Under the pieces are notes generated by a model that saw nothing but the letters and a program-made list of their open reading frames with translations, had not been told where the DNA came from and made no database searches. A stretch of DNA of 64,000 bases from CBDFKF01 sp965248765. Its GTDB lineage: Bacteria > Pseudomonadota > Alphaproteobacteria > VGEJ01. Numbering within the stretch: the first letter of the stretch is position 1; every line of letters begins with the position of its first letter. This document shows, piece by piece, positions 29,163-37,092 of this stretch. Both the position numbers and the translations under genes were made by a program. The stretch lies in the NCBI GenBank assembly GCA_965248765.1, contig CBDFKF010000002.1, positions 1 to 64,000 on the forward strand, given 5' to 3'.

Positions 29163-29629
29163 GGCTGGGCGCGCTGGCGCTCCTCGGTGCAATGTGCTTG
29201 GCCATCGGTCCGGGCCTCGCGATTGGAGTCGATGCGCCATTGGCCGATCCCGCCTTGGAGGCGCGCGCGCGCGCAATCCACAAGACACTGCGATGCCTGG
29301 TCTGTCAGAACCAGTCGATCGAGGACTCGAACGCCGATCTGGCCCGCGACCTACGGGAGATTGTTCGCGAGCGCATCGTTGCCGGTGACAGCGATGCCGA
29401 GGCGACGCAATACGTCGTCGATCGCTACGGCGATTGGGTATTGCTGCAGCCACCCTTCAAGGCTGCCACGTACGCGCTGTGGATCGGGCCGTTCGCGGTC
29501 CTCGTCGTGGCGGCCGGGGGCGCCGGCGCCTTCATCCTCCGGCGCCGCGCCGCGGCCCAGCCTCAGCCCTTGAGCGCCGGGGAGACCGAGCGACTCCGCC
29601 AGCTCCTTGAGGACGGCGAGGGCACGTGA
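29159..29629 (+). CDS. ccmH: cytochrome c maturation protein CcmH
   Basis: A 156-residue protein with a signal sequence, the redox motif LRCLVCQNQSIEDSNADLA and a C-terminal membrane helix (WIGPFAVLVVAAGGAGAF), the CcmH/CycL architecture. It exchanges disulfides with apocytochrome c and CcmG as part of the CcmFHI complex. It overlaps ccmG upstream (ATGA) and ccmI downstream (GTGA). Confidence 0.95.
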   Translation: MRLGALALLGAMCLAIGPGLAIGVDAPLADPALEARARAIHKTLRCLVCQNQSIEDSNADLARDLREIVRERIVAGDSDAEATQYVVDRYGDWVLLQPPFKAATYALWIGPFAVLVVAAGGAGAFILRRRAAAQPQPLSAGETERLRQLLEDGEGT

Positions 29630-31287
29630 GCCTATGGGTCGTCATAGCGGCGATGACGGTGGTGGCCATCGGCGCGCTCGTATGGCCGCTCATGCGCAAG
29701 CGAGGCCGAAGCCGCCCGCGCACCGAGTATGACCTCGCCGTTTATCGCGACCAACTGGGCGAGCTGCGGGCCGACCTCGAACGTGGCGTTCTCACACCGG
29801 GAGAGGAGACGGCGGCCCGGCTCGAAGTGCAACGCCGCCTATTGCGCGTGGAGGAAGCGCAAAGTGTCCTTGAGGAGAAACCGAACACGCCGCTCAACGC
29901 GATGGCCGCGGCTATTCTTCTCGCCTTCGTGCCCGGCTTGGCGCTCGGCCTGTACTTCTGGCGCGGTGCGCCGGAAGTGCCAACCCAGACCGCCGCAGAT
30001 CGAGCGGCCCTGGATGCGGCCACCCAGGGCGTCGCTGCAAGCGGTCTCGACACCGCCGTCGCCAATCTCGCCAAACGGCTCGAGCAAGAGCCCGACGATC
30101 TCGAGGGGTGGCTGCTGCTCGGTCGCTCGCACATGATCCTGGGACGATACGATGAGGCGATTGGGACGTTCCGGCGGGCAGTGGCGCTCACCCCGGACGA
30201 TCCGGGAGTCCGAGCGGCACTTGGCGAAGCGATGGTGCTCGGCGCCGATGGTTTTGTGACCTCGGCGGCCCTCGATGTTTTCACCGCTGTTTTGACTGAC
30301 GATCCGGACGAACCGGCTGGACGCTACTACCTCGGCCTCGCCAAATCGCAGGCGGGCGACATTCAGGGCGCGTTCGATATCTGGCTCCCCCTTGCCCGCG
30401 ACGCACCGGCCGAAACGCCTTGGCTCGCCGACGTGATCGCGCGGCTCGCAGGAGCCGCCGATCAGCTCGACGTCGACCTCGCGGCGATGTTGCCGGACCG
30501 CGGCGCCCTCTCGGCCACACTCGAGGCCCGGCCGGCAGGACCGAGCGCGGAGGATATGGCCGCTGCGAGTGCGATGAGCCCCGAGGAGCGCATTGAGATG
30601 ATCAGCGGCATGGTCGAAGGCCTGGCCGCGCGTCTTGAGGAGAGCCCGGATGATCTCGAAGGCTGGCAGCGGCTTGCCCGGTCGTACGAGGTGCTCGGCG
30701 AGCCCGGTAAGGCGGCGGCCGCGCGGGCGCGCGCGGGTGAGCTGCGGGCCGCGCTCTCCGAACCCGCAGGCGAGGTGAGGGAGCGGGCAGGCGGTCCAAC
30801 GGCGGAGGACGCGGCCGCCGCCGCGGCGCTCTCGCCCGACGAGCGTACCGAGATGATCCGCGGCATGGTCGCGGGCTTGGCCGCCCGCCTCGAGGAGTCG
30901 CCGGATGACCTCGACGGCTGGCTCCGCTTGGCGCGTTCCTACGAGGTCCTTGGTGAGCGGGAGCGCGCAGAGGGGGCACTGGGCCGGGCTGCGGCTCTCG
31001 ATCCCGGCGACGTCGCGCTCCAGGCCCGCTATGCATCGGCGTTGTTGGACGGCCTCGGCCCGACCGACCCGCTACCAGAGGCCGCGGTCGCCACTTATCG
31101 CCGCGTTCTGGAACGGGATCCAGGGCACCCAGACGCGCTGTTTTTCACCGGCCTCTCCGAGGCGCGCGCTGGCCGCACCGAGGAAGCGCGCGCCATCTGG
31201 ACCAAGCTGCTAGCGCGCTTGGAACCGGGCTCACCGGCACGCGAGGAGGTGGCACGCCGCATCGCCGAGCTCGACAACGCGCCCTAG
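29626..31287 (+). CDS. ccmI: cytochrome c maturation protein CcmI (CycH), with internal duplication
   Basis: A 553-residue protein, longer than the usual ~400. It has two N-terminal membrane helices (about 3-20 and 100-120) separated by a coiled region, then TPR repeats in the periplasm that bind the C-terminus of apocytochrome c. Two copies of an about 75-residue module (about residues 306-380 and 391-465) are nearly identical (ERIEMISGMV versus ERTEMIRGMV; AARLEESPDDL in both; LARSYEVLGE in both). The DNA copies are offset by 255 bp (30541 and 30796 onward). The last gene of the cluster; the GTG start overlaps the ccmH stop. Confidence 0.92.
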   Translation: MSLWVVIAAMTVVAIGALVWPLMRKRGRSRPRTEYDLAVYRDQLGELRADLERGVLTPGEETAARLEVQRRLLRVEEAQSVLEEKPNTPLNAMAAAILLAFVPGLALGLYFWRGAPEVPTQTAADRAALDAATQGVAASGLDTAVANLAKRLEQEPDDLEGWLLLGRSHMILGRYDEAIGTFRRAVALTPDDPGVRAALGEAMVLGADGFVTSAALDVFTAVLTDDPDEPAGRYYLGLAKSQAGDIQGAFDIWLPLARDAPAETPWLADVIARLAGAADQLDVDLAAMLPDRGALSATLEARPAGPSAEDMAAASAMSPEERIEMISGMVEGLAARLEESPDDLEGWQRLARSYEVLGEPGKAAAARARAGELRAALSEPAGEVRERAGGPTAEDAAAAAALSPDERTEMIRGMVAGLAARLEESPDDLDGWLRLARSYEVLGERERAEGALGRAAALDPGDVALQARYASALLDGLGPTDPLPEAAVATYRRVLERDPGHPDALFFTGLSEARAGRTEEARAIWTKLLARLEPGSPAREEVARRIAELDNAP

Positions 31288-31327
31288 AGCACGCGCTCGC
31301 CGCCGCTCGGCAAGCTGGCGACACCCA

Positions 31328-31348
31328 ACGTCGCTACCAGCTCTTGTG
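31328..31348. repeat. left 21-bp direct repeat flanking the insertion sequence
   Basis: A 21-bp sequence beginning ACGTCGCTACCAG is repeated exactly at 32742-32762, on the other side of the IS. It may be a target-site duplication of unusual length, or a pre-existing repeat. It starts 41 nt after the ccmI stop. Confidence 0.75.
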
Positions 31349-31414
31349 TCGAGAACAAACTGAATTGACCGGTTTATGTACCATATGAATTGACCGCTTC
31401 AGTTGTGGTTGTTG

Positions 31415-31467
31415 GGCCAGTGGATAAGGGGTCGGGCGCGGAGCGGCCGTCCCCTTATCCACTGGCC
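31415..31467. terminator. long hairpin downstream of the IS transposase
   Basis: Two 17-bp perfectly complementary arms (31415-31431 and 31451-31467; GGCCAGTGGATAAGGGG and its complement) flank a 19-nt GC-rich loop. The hairpin lies about 20 nt after the transposase stop, inside the IS. There is no T-run, so it may shield the element against transcription from outside rather than act as an intrinsic terminator. Confidence 0.5.
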
Positions 31468-31484
31468 GGTCGCGTCGAAGCGGA

Positions 31485-32659
31485 TCACGCGGCCTGTCTG
31501 TGGCTTGTGTTGATGGGCGATCCGTCGGCCTGGTATCGGGCCAGGCAGCGCGGCCCATGGAAGACGGCGAGGGTGCGGTCGGGGTATTCGTGGACCCGGA
31601 CCCTTGCCTTGACGTAGTGGCGGCGATGGCGGTCGGGCGGGATCGCCAGCACCAGGCATTTGTAGCGCACGGTATTGTCGTTGGAGACGGTGCGCTCCTG
31701 CTGCACGCAGAGGATGTCGTCGAGGGTACCGGCGAAGGGCACGAAGGCGGTGCCCTCGGCTTCCGGCGGCACCGCGAAGCGGGCGTTGTGGCCTGGCAGG
31801 TAGAGCTCCTTGAGGAAGCGGTTGGCCTGGGCCATGTCGGTGATGCCGGCGAGCCTGAGCTCCTGGGGCAGGCGCTTCTGCAGGGTGGCGAACATGCGTT
31901 CCGAGCGCCCCCTTGCCTCGGGCGAGTAGGCCGGGATCAGCTCGATGCCGAGCTGGGCCAGGGCGCGGCCGAACTGGGTCGGATTGTCCTTGTCGACCGT
32001 GCCGCCGGCCTCAGGGGTGTGCCAGTAGTGGCCGCGCGGTCGGCATAGAGCGAGCAGAACAGCCCCTTGGCCCGGATCGCCTCGGACACCCCCTGAAAGC
32101 TCGACATCGTGCCCTCTTCGGCGACGAAGAAGGCCGAGTAGATCTCACTGGTGATGTCGTCCATGGTGACGATCAGGTCCCACCACTGATCGGGGACCCA
32201 CGCGTGGCTTGAGCCGTCTTGATGCAGCATCATGCCGGGCAGCGCGCGGCGCGGCCGCTTGCGCCGGTGTGCCCCGCGCCTGGGCGCCGCCCGTCTTCGC
32301 CCATGGGCCTGCAAGCTCAGCCGCACCCAGTTGTAGCTGCGCTTGAAGGCATAGTCCGCGACCAGCTTCTCGTGGAAGTGCTTGGCGGTGAAGTCCCAGT
32401 AGCGGGTGTCGAACAGCGCCAACAGCGCCGTCACCTCGTTGACCGCCGCGCGCCGCGCCGAGACCCGGCCCAGACGGCGATCGTAGAGCCCTTCCGCGCC
32501 GCCCGCCTCATAGCGGTCGCGCCAGCGCCGGAAGGTGCGCTCTGAAACGCCGAGAACCTCCGCCGCCTCGGCTTGGCTCAAGCAACCCCGATGGGTGCGG
32601 CCGTAAACCTCCTCGAACTTCATCAATCTCAGTCCCTGCAACTGCTCTGTCCGGCGCAT
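31485..32659 (-). pseudogene. ISNCY family transposase, frameshifted
   Basis: Two frames together make one transposase of about 391 residues. The 5' part (32659 to about 32035) has a helix-turn-helix (CLSQAEAAEVLGVSERTFRRW), the block KHFHEKLVADYAF and the catalytic-core pieces MMLHQDGSSH and TMDDITSEIYSAFF. The 3' part (from about 32035 to 31485) continues with ARGRSERMFATLQKRLP, LPGHNARFAVP and VRVHEYPD. At 32033-32038 the run CGCGCG has two extra bases relative to the expected DRGHYWHTPEAGG, which throws the frame. An ATG at 32623 is an alternative start. Confidence 0.85.
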
Positions 32660-32741
32660 CCAAACCCTCCATAGCCTGGAGAGCTTCTAAATCCGGACAG
32701 ATCGTCTGGTACATAAACCGGACATATCGTGTGTTAGTGAC

Positions 32742-32762
32742 ACGTCGCTACCAGCTCTTGTG
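32742..32762. repeat. right 21-bp direct repeat flanking the insertion sequence
   Basis: Exact copy of 31328-31348. Sequence right after it differs between the two sites, so the repeat marks the outer limits of the inserted DNA. It lies about 70 nt upstream of a small plus-strand gene and could contribute a CTTGTG -35-like box. Confidence 0.75.
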
Positions 32763-32833
32763 GACTTTATCGTTTAATGTACCTATATTATGTGCGTACG
32801 AAAAGGGTTCGCAGTTCGGGCTAGAAGAGCGCG

Positions 32834-33094
32834 ATGGCAATCAATTTCCCGGCCGCACCACCGCCAATCCCGGTAATTACGCCGGCGCCGACCACGCCGG
32901 TACCGCCGCGTCGTGCTGCCGAGCAGATCATAGAGCGTCCGGTCATCGAGACACCCGAGTCGGAGTTGCCGACCGGTGAGGAGCTTGAGACCGTTCGAGA
33001 GGAGCGGCGGGCGGAGACGGCGGCGCAGCGGCGCGACGACGCCGACGATGTCAGGCCGGACCGGGTCGGCGAGCGGGTCGACATCCGCGTCTAG
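32834..33094 (+). CDS. hypothetical small protein, proline-rich N-terminus
   Basis: An 86-residue protein that I do not recognise. Residues 5-28 are proline/threonine-rich, followed by a charged, probably helical tail rich in Glu and Arg (EELETVREERRAE). There is no signal or membrane segment. Support for being real: an AGAAGAG ribosome-binding site before the ATG, an AT-rich CTATAT box about 45 nt upstream, and an intrinsic terminator 27 nt after the stop. It lies just downstream of the IS. Confidence 0.5.
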   Translation: MAINFPAAPPPIPVITPAPTTPVPPRRAAEQIIERPVIETPESELPTGEELETVREERRAETAAQRRDDADDVRPDRVGERVDIRV

Positions 33095-33120
33095 GCCGGA
33101 CGCTTTCATAGCGGGATCGG

Positions 33121-33143
33121 AGGCGCCTAGGGCGCTTTTTTTT
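33121..33143 (+). terminator. intrinsic (rho-independent) terminator
   Basis: A short perfect stem GCGCC-TAG-GGCGC (33123-33135) followed by eight T residues (33136-33143). It is placed 27 nt after the stop of the small plus-strand gene and before the NUDIX gene. Confidence 0.75.
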
Positions 33144-33204
33144 GCAGCAGCGGCCCGTCGCCGGTTTCTGGACGAGCGCGATCCCGCATGCGAGAGTCAC
33201 AATC

Positions 33205-33747
33205 ATGATGCGGCGTCCGGCCGGCCCGGTGTTGGAGCGTGTTCCCGATGGCGACACGCAAGCCCGGCTGGTGTGCGAAGACTGCGGCTTCATCAACTAC
33301 GTGAACCCAAAGATCGTCGTTGGTGCGGTCTGTGTGTGGGAGGATCAGATCCTCCTATGCCGACGCGCCATTGATCCGCGCAAGGGTTACTGGACTCTCC
33401 CGGCGGGCTACCTTGAGCTTCACGAGGGGACGGAGGAGGGGGCGCGGCGTGAGGCCTATGAAGAGGCGTATGCGCGGATCGAGTTGGACGGGTTACTCGC
33501 CGTCTACGCGCTCAAGCACATCAGCCAGGTGCAGCTGATCTACCGGGCGAGACTCCTGGATCCCGATGTCTCGCCGGGCCCCGAGACCGCCGAGGTGGCA
33601 CTTGTACGATGGCAGGAAGTGCCGTGGGATGACATCGCATTTCCCAGCGTCCAGTGGGCACTTCATCACCACCGCGCGGCGCGCGATCGGGAAATGCTGG
33701 TTCCCGCGACGAATCCGCCGGGCGAACAGGGGCGCCCGCCCGTCTGA
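33205..33747 (+). CDS. NUDIX hydrolase with zinc-ribbon-like N-terminus
   Basis: A 180-residue protein. Residues about 22-35 contain CEDCGFINYVNPK, a half zinc ribbon of the kind seen in ADP-ribose/NADH pyrophosphatase relatives. The NUDIX box runs about 78-100 (GYLELHEGTEEGARREAYEEA), with the catalytic glutamates present in REAYEEA. Family members hydrolyse nucleoside diphosphates linked to other groups; the substrate is unknown. I chose the ATG at 33205; an upstream in-frame ATG at 33142 overlaps the terminator. The last 25 residues are non-conserved. Confidence 0.88.
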   Translation: MMRRPAGPVLERVPDGDTQARLVCEDCGFINYVNPKIVVGAVCVWEDQILLCRRAIDPRKGYWTLPAGYLELHEGTEEGARREAYEEAYARIELDGLLAVYALKHISQVQLIYRARLLDPDVSPGPETAEVALVRWQEVPWDDIAFPSVQWALHHHRAARDREMLVPATNPPGEQGRPPV

Positions 33748-33774
33748 GACGGGCTCAGCTTGGCACGGTGCCGA

Positions 33775-33912
33775 TCAGGCGCGTCGCGCCGCGAAGGTCC
33801 TGAAAACGAAGAACAGCGCCGCGCCGATGACGGCCATGTAGAACCACGCTGAAGTCAGAATGGACTTGGCGATGTACTCGAGAAGGTCGGTGAGACTGCG
33901 CCGTGAACCCAC
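33775..33912 (-). CDS. small single-span membrane protein
   Basis: A 45-residue frame starting at GTG (33912), 9 nt after the stop of the upstream gene. It has an amphipathic N-terminal part (SLTDLLEYIAKSILTSA), one membrane helix (FYMAVIGAALFFVF) and a positive tail (RTFAARRA), which predicts a cytoplasmic C-terminus. I do not recognise a family. No strong ribosome-binding site is seen, so it may depend on translational coupling with the preceding secreted-protein gene. Confidence 0.5.
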   Translation of the reverse strand: MGSRRSLTDLLEYIAKSILTSAWFYMAVIGAALFFVFRTFAARRA

Positions 33913-33921
33913 GGCAGAGCG

Positions 33922-34713
33922 CTAATCGCTGGCAGACCCGCTGTCGATGCCCGGCCGCTGCAGGTGGCTATAGCTTAGACCCGTATTCGTTTCTGTCAGT
34001 GTAACGATGCCGTCGGCGGGTGTTCGTTCGAGAACGAACTCGCCAAGGCCCAGAATCGAAAAGCTGACGCGCCCGCGACCGTCGACATCGGCGACGGGAA
34101 ACAATAGACGCACGAACTCCGCGCTGATGAGCGTCGACAAAAGCCTTGAGGTACTAAAATCGAGGCCGAATGGATTGGGTGTGGCGACTCTATGGCCGTT
34201 GGCCTCGCCGGTCGGCGCCTCCGTTCCGTTCGCCGGACCGGGGACGTTGACGTAAGTCCGCAGGATCTCTTTGAACGCGTCGGTCACCGCAGCCTCGCTC
34301 ATGACCTCGCGCGTCGAGCGACCGTCTATTTGCGATGCAGTACCGGCACTGTCCGTTACTGCCCGGCCCGATGCCCGGGCCCCGTCCAACAGCGGAGGCC
34401 TCGCCCCTTCTTCGCGCCCGGCAAACGTCGCGGTATCGACCCGCTGCTGCGCCCCAAACGAGATCATGTCGACCGCCTTGAAGCGAAGCGCGTCCGTGGC
34501 GGCCTCTACCGACAACGGATTCAAGGTGGTCATCGGCACGACCGCGTCTGCCGCTTCGCTGGGCAAAGCGTCGAACTCGCTCACATCCTCTAGGAACGTG
34601 TCGGCGTACGCGACGGCGTGCGCCAGCACCAAGAGTGCGGCGGATGCTGTCCATGTAATGCGGCAGGTCCAGTACAAAACGGCATGGCTAAAGCGGGGGC
34701 GCGCCAACTCCAT
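33922..34713 (-). CDS. hypothetical secreted protein
   Basis: A 263-residue protein with a probable signal peptide or anchor (about residues 18-36, TASAALLVLAHAVAYA). The mature part has no domain I recognise. The C-terminal 60 residues look beta-rich and end with SGSASD. I chose the ATG at 34713 because it places the hydrophobic segment near the N-terminus; a longer frame upstream is arginine-rich and not protein-like. It may form a unit with the 45-residue membrane protein downstream. Confidence 0.6.
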   Translation of the reverse strand: MELARPRFSHAVLYWTCRITWTASAALLVLAHAVAYADTFLEDVSEFDALPSEAADAVVPMTTLNPLSVEAATDALRFKAVDMISFGAQQRVDTATFAGREEGARPPLLDGARASGRAVTDSAGTASQIDGRSTREVMSEAAVTDAFKEILRTYVNVPGPANGTEAPTGEANGHRVATPNPFGLDFSTSRLLSTLISAEFVRLLFPVADVDGRGRVSFSILGLGEFVLERTPADGIVTLTETNTGLSYSHLQRPGIDSGSASD

Positions 34714-34841
34714 ACTACTGCCAAACCGCCATCCTGCCCAATTCCACCCCCGCCATAAGGTGCCGCGGGCGCTGCGGTTTCGGTGAGAGCGGCGCACTCC
34801 TCGCCGGGATCGCGCGGCCGACAACCTCAGCCGCCGTGCGA

Positions 34842-35387
34842 TCAGTTGGCGCTCTCCGCTTGATACCGGCTCAGGAGCGGGGTCTGAGCAATCGCGAACA
34901 AGATCGTGAGCGGCAAGATCCCGAACACCTTGAAGTTCACCCAGGTGTCGGTATCGACGTTGCGCCACACCACCTCGTTGACCACTGCCAACAGCAGAAA
35001 AAAGCCGCCCCAACGCCCGCTGAGCTTGCTCCACCCCGCCTCGGTGAGTTGGAAAGCGTGACCGAACAGCGGCCTCAAAAGGGATCGGCGTAGCGCCAGG
35101 CCACCCAGCAGGATCAGGCCAAACATCGTATTGACGATGGTCGGCTTGACCTTGATGAAGGTCTCATCTTCGAGGTACAGCGTAAGGCCGCCGAACACCA
35201 TGACGACTACGCCGCTCACAAGCGGCATGGGCGGAATACGCCGCTCCCACAACCACGAGACCGCGAGTGCCACCGCCACTGCCACCATGAACGCCGCGGT
35301 GGCGTCGAAGATGCCGTAGGCACCGTTGACGATGAAGAACACACCGAGCGGGCCGGCCTCAATCGCCAGCCGAATGATCGCCTTCAT
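34842..35387 (-). CDS. yciB: inner-membrane septation protein A family (YciB/IspA)
   Basis: A 181-residue membrane protein with five helices. The family blocks VNGAYGIFDATAAF, IKVKPTIVNTMFGLILLGGL and VVNEVVWRNVDTDTWVNFKVFG identify YciB. YciB is needed for normal septation in some bacteria and interacts with envelope-assembly proteins. The ATG at 35387 overlaps the end of the upstream SLOG-fold gene by 29 nt, so the two genes are likely coupled. Confidence 0.93.
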   Translation of the reverse strand: MKAIIRLAIEAGPLGVFFIVNGAYGIFDATAAFMVAVAVALAVSWLWERRIPPMPLVSGVVVMVFGGLTLYLEDETFIKVKPTIVNTMFGLILLGGLALRRSLLRPLFGHAFQLTEAGWSKLSGRWGGFFLLLAVVNEVVWRNVDTDTWVNFKVFGILPLTILFAIAQTPLLSRYQAESAN

Positions 35388-35868
35388 GCCCGGAACATAG
35401 GGGGCCGACTCGCGCTTGAAAAGCGCTGCCTAGGGGTCGGCGGAACAAGGCTTCGAGCCAGCAACGGGACTCTGCGTAGACGCCGGCCGCACCGCTTTCC
35501 CGCGGCCCCGCGATATTGAGGACCGTGACGCGATGCTCCACCAGCCAACCGCGGGTCGCGTCAGCATCTCCCTCGCGATCGAGATCAACGATCCGTACCG
35601 GACGCCCGAACTCGTGAGCAAAGTCGATGGTGAGCGCCGTGCCACCGTGCGGGGTGCCACGCGCGCGAATCAGCGTGGCATCGGAATCCCGTACGTTCCA
35701 AGCCGTCCGCTGCGTGTCGGCCTCGGGCGTCTCGCGTAGCGGATAGCGCGTCGCGATTCGTCCGTCCTCGGCGCGCCGCCCCTTGGGGCACCAGCCGCCG
35801 CACGGTATTCCCACATGCAGCGCGGCATCGAGCGCCGCCCGATCCACCCCGGTCTGCCCGCCGCTCAC
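35359..35868 (-). CDS. putative molybdenum carrier (SLOG fold)
   Basis: A 169-residue protein matching the putative molybdenum-carrier family: SGGQTGVDRAALDAAL at the N-terminus, GGWCPKGRRAEDG, YPLRETPEAD, WNVRDSDATLI and AGPRESGAAGVY. The family binds nucleotides or molybdenum cofactor by analogy; direct function is unproven. The only ordinary start is the GTG at 35868, which removes the first beta-strand (KIV is encoded in frame just upstream but no ATG, GTG or TTG precedes it for about 25 codons). The last residues overlap yciB. Confidence 0.8.
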   Translation of the reverse strand: MSGGQTGVDRAALDAALHVGIPCGGWCPKGRRAEDGRIATRYPLRETPEADTQRTAWNVRDSDATLIRARGTPHGGTALTIDFAHEFGRPVRIVDLDREGDADATRGWLVEHRVTVLNIAGPRESGAAGVYAESRCWLEALFRRPLGSAFQARVGPLCSGHEGDHSAGD

Positions 35869-35981
35869 GATCTTCGCCGGCCGCGATGCCGCCCTTACTC
35901 GTGCTATTGGCGGATCGCCCCTCGCTCTGCTATGCCCTTTCCGCTCGCGCGACGTCGAACCGCCCGTGCTCTCTTGCGCCC

Positions 35982-36710
35982 ATGATCGTGCTCTTCAGCG
36001 ACTTCGGTCTCACCGGCCCCTACATCGGGCAAGTCAAAGCTGTGCTGGCGCGCCGTGCCCCGGATGTGCCGGTGATCGATCTTTTCGCCGATGCGCCAGC
36101 CTTTGACATCGAGGCCTGTGCGACGCTGCTCGCCGCCTATGCGGCCGACTTCAATGCCGGCGATGTATTCTGGTGCGTTGTCGATCCTGGCGTCGGCACC
36201 GAGCGGCTGCCCTTGATCGTCGACGCCGACGGCCGCTGGTTCGTCGGCCCCGACAACGGACTGTTCGCCGGCGCAGCGGCCCGCGCCAGCACCCTGCGTT
36301 GTTGGGAGATCACGTGGCGGCCAGAACGCCTCTCGGCCAGCTTCCATGGACGTGACCTGTTCGCACCGGTCGCGGCCATGCTCGCATGCGGTGAGCCGCC
36401 GCCTGGCACCCTAGCCGACCCCGGACGGCCCCATCATACAGACTGGTCGCCGGTGCTCGCCCGCATCGTCTACATCGACCATTTCGGCAATCTGATGACC
36501 GGCCTTTGGGCGGAAGCGCTCGACCGCGATGCCCGCGTCGCGGCTGCCGGGCAGACCCTATCCTGGGCACGGACGTTTGCTGAGGTCCCACCCGGCACCA
36601 TGTTCTGGTACGAGAACGCGAATGGTCTGGTCGAGATCGCCGTCAACCGTGGTAGCGCGGCCGCAACCCTCGGCCTCGAGATCGGCGATCCAGTGGTCGT
36701 GGTGCGCTGA
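35982..36710 (+). CDS. SAM hydrolase/hydroxide adenosyltransferase family protein (DUF62)
   Basis: A 242-residue protein with the family N-terminus IVLFSDFGLTGPYIGQVKA, followed by VVDPGVGTERLPLIV, FVGPDNGLF, FHGRDLFAPVAA and the C-terminal YIDHFGNLMTG. These enzymes convert S-adenosylmethionine to adenosine and methionine using hydroxide. It is cytoplasmic. The ATG at 35982 gives the exact family start; an upstream in-frame ATG at 35886 would add a leader that overlaps the divergent gene's start region. It converges with the YciI gene. Confidence 0.92.
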   Translation: MIVLFSDFGLTGPYIGQVKAVLARRAPDVPVIDLFADAPAFDIEACATLLAAYAADFNAGDVFWCVVDPGVGTERLPLIVDADGRWFVGPDNGLFAGAAARASTLRCWEITWRPERLSASFHGRDLFAPVAAMLACGEPPPGTLADPGRPHHTDWSPVLARIVYIDHFGNLMTGLWAEALDRDARVAAAGQTLSWARTFAEVPPGTMFWYENANGLVEIAVNRGSAAATLGLEIGDPVVVVR

Positions 36711-36724
36711 GGGGCGGTCTCCGC

Positions 36725-37021
36725 CTAGATAAACTTCTTGCCGTCAAGGAATGCCTTGCGCCAGCGCGTCACCTTGACGTCGGCGAACAGACCGCCCTTT
36801 GTGAAGGGATCATTCTCGATAAAGGCCTCGGCCTCGGAGCGATCGTCGGTGTCGACGATGATGCAGCCGCCGCTACCGCCGGAGCCATCGTCGTTGAGAA
36901 GCCCGCCCGCCGCCAACAGCTTATCCTGATGCGCAATCAGGTAATCGAGATGGATCGACCGCAGCTCGTTGCGCCGATCGAGCGAATCGGGTTTGTCGGT
37001 GGTGATAATCAGATAGGGCAT
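36725..37021 (-). CDS. YciI-like protein
   Basis: A 98-residue ferredoxin-like fold protein. The family marks are PYLIITTDKPDS, RSIHLDYLIAHQDKLLAAG with the conserved His, and FIENDPFTKGGLFADVKVTRW with the conserved Asp. YciI proteins have a putative His-Asp active site but no settled reaction. The ATG at 37021 matches the family start. It lies 71 nt downstream of ilvE on the same strand. Confidence 0.9.
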   Translation of the reverse strand: MPYLIITTDKPDSLDRRNELRSIHLDYLIAHQDKLLAAGGLLNDDGSGGSGGCIIVDTDDRSEAEAFIENDPFTKGGLFADVKVTRWRKAFLDGKKFI

Positions 37022-37092
37022 TCCCAGCGTTCCCTTGCAGACGGTGACTGTGGCCGCCCGCAGCCAACGCGGGCGCATGATCGCTACGGCGC

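Larger units (their letters stand above)
31349..32741 (-). mobile_element. ISNCY-like insertion sequence (inactive)
   Basis: A 1,393-bp element bounded by a 21-bp direct repeat. Near the ends are 15-bp perfect inverted repeats (31369-31383 and 32707-32721; CCGGTTTATGTACCA and its complement). Each end also carries a second copy of an 11-13-bp motif 25 nt further in (left: TGAATTGACCG at 31361 and 31386; right: 32693 and 32718), probably transposase-binding sites. The single transposase gene is frameshifted, so the copy is not autonomous. It lies between ccmI and a small hypothetical gene without breaking either. Confidence 0.8.
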
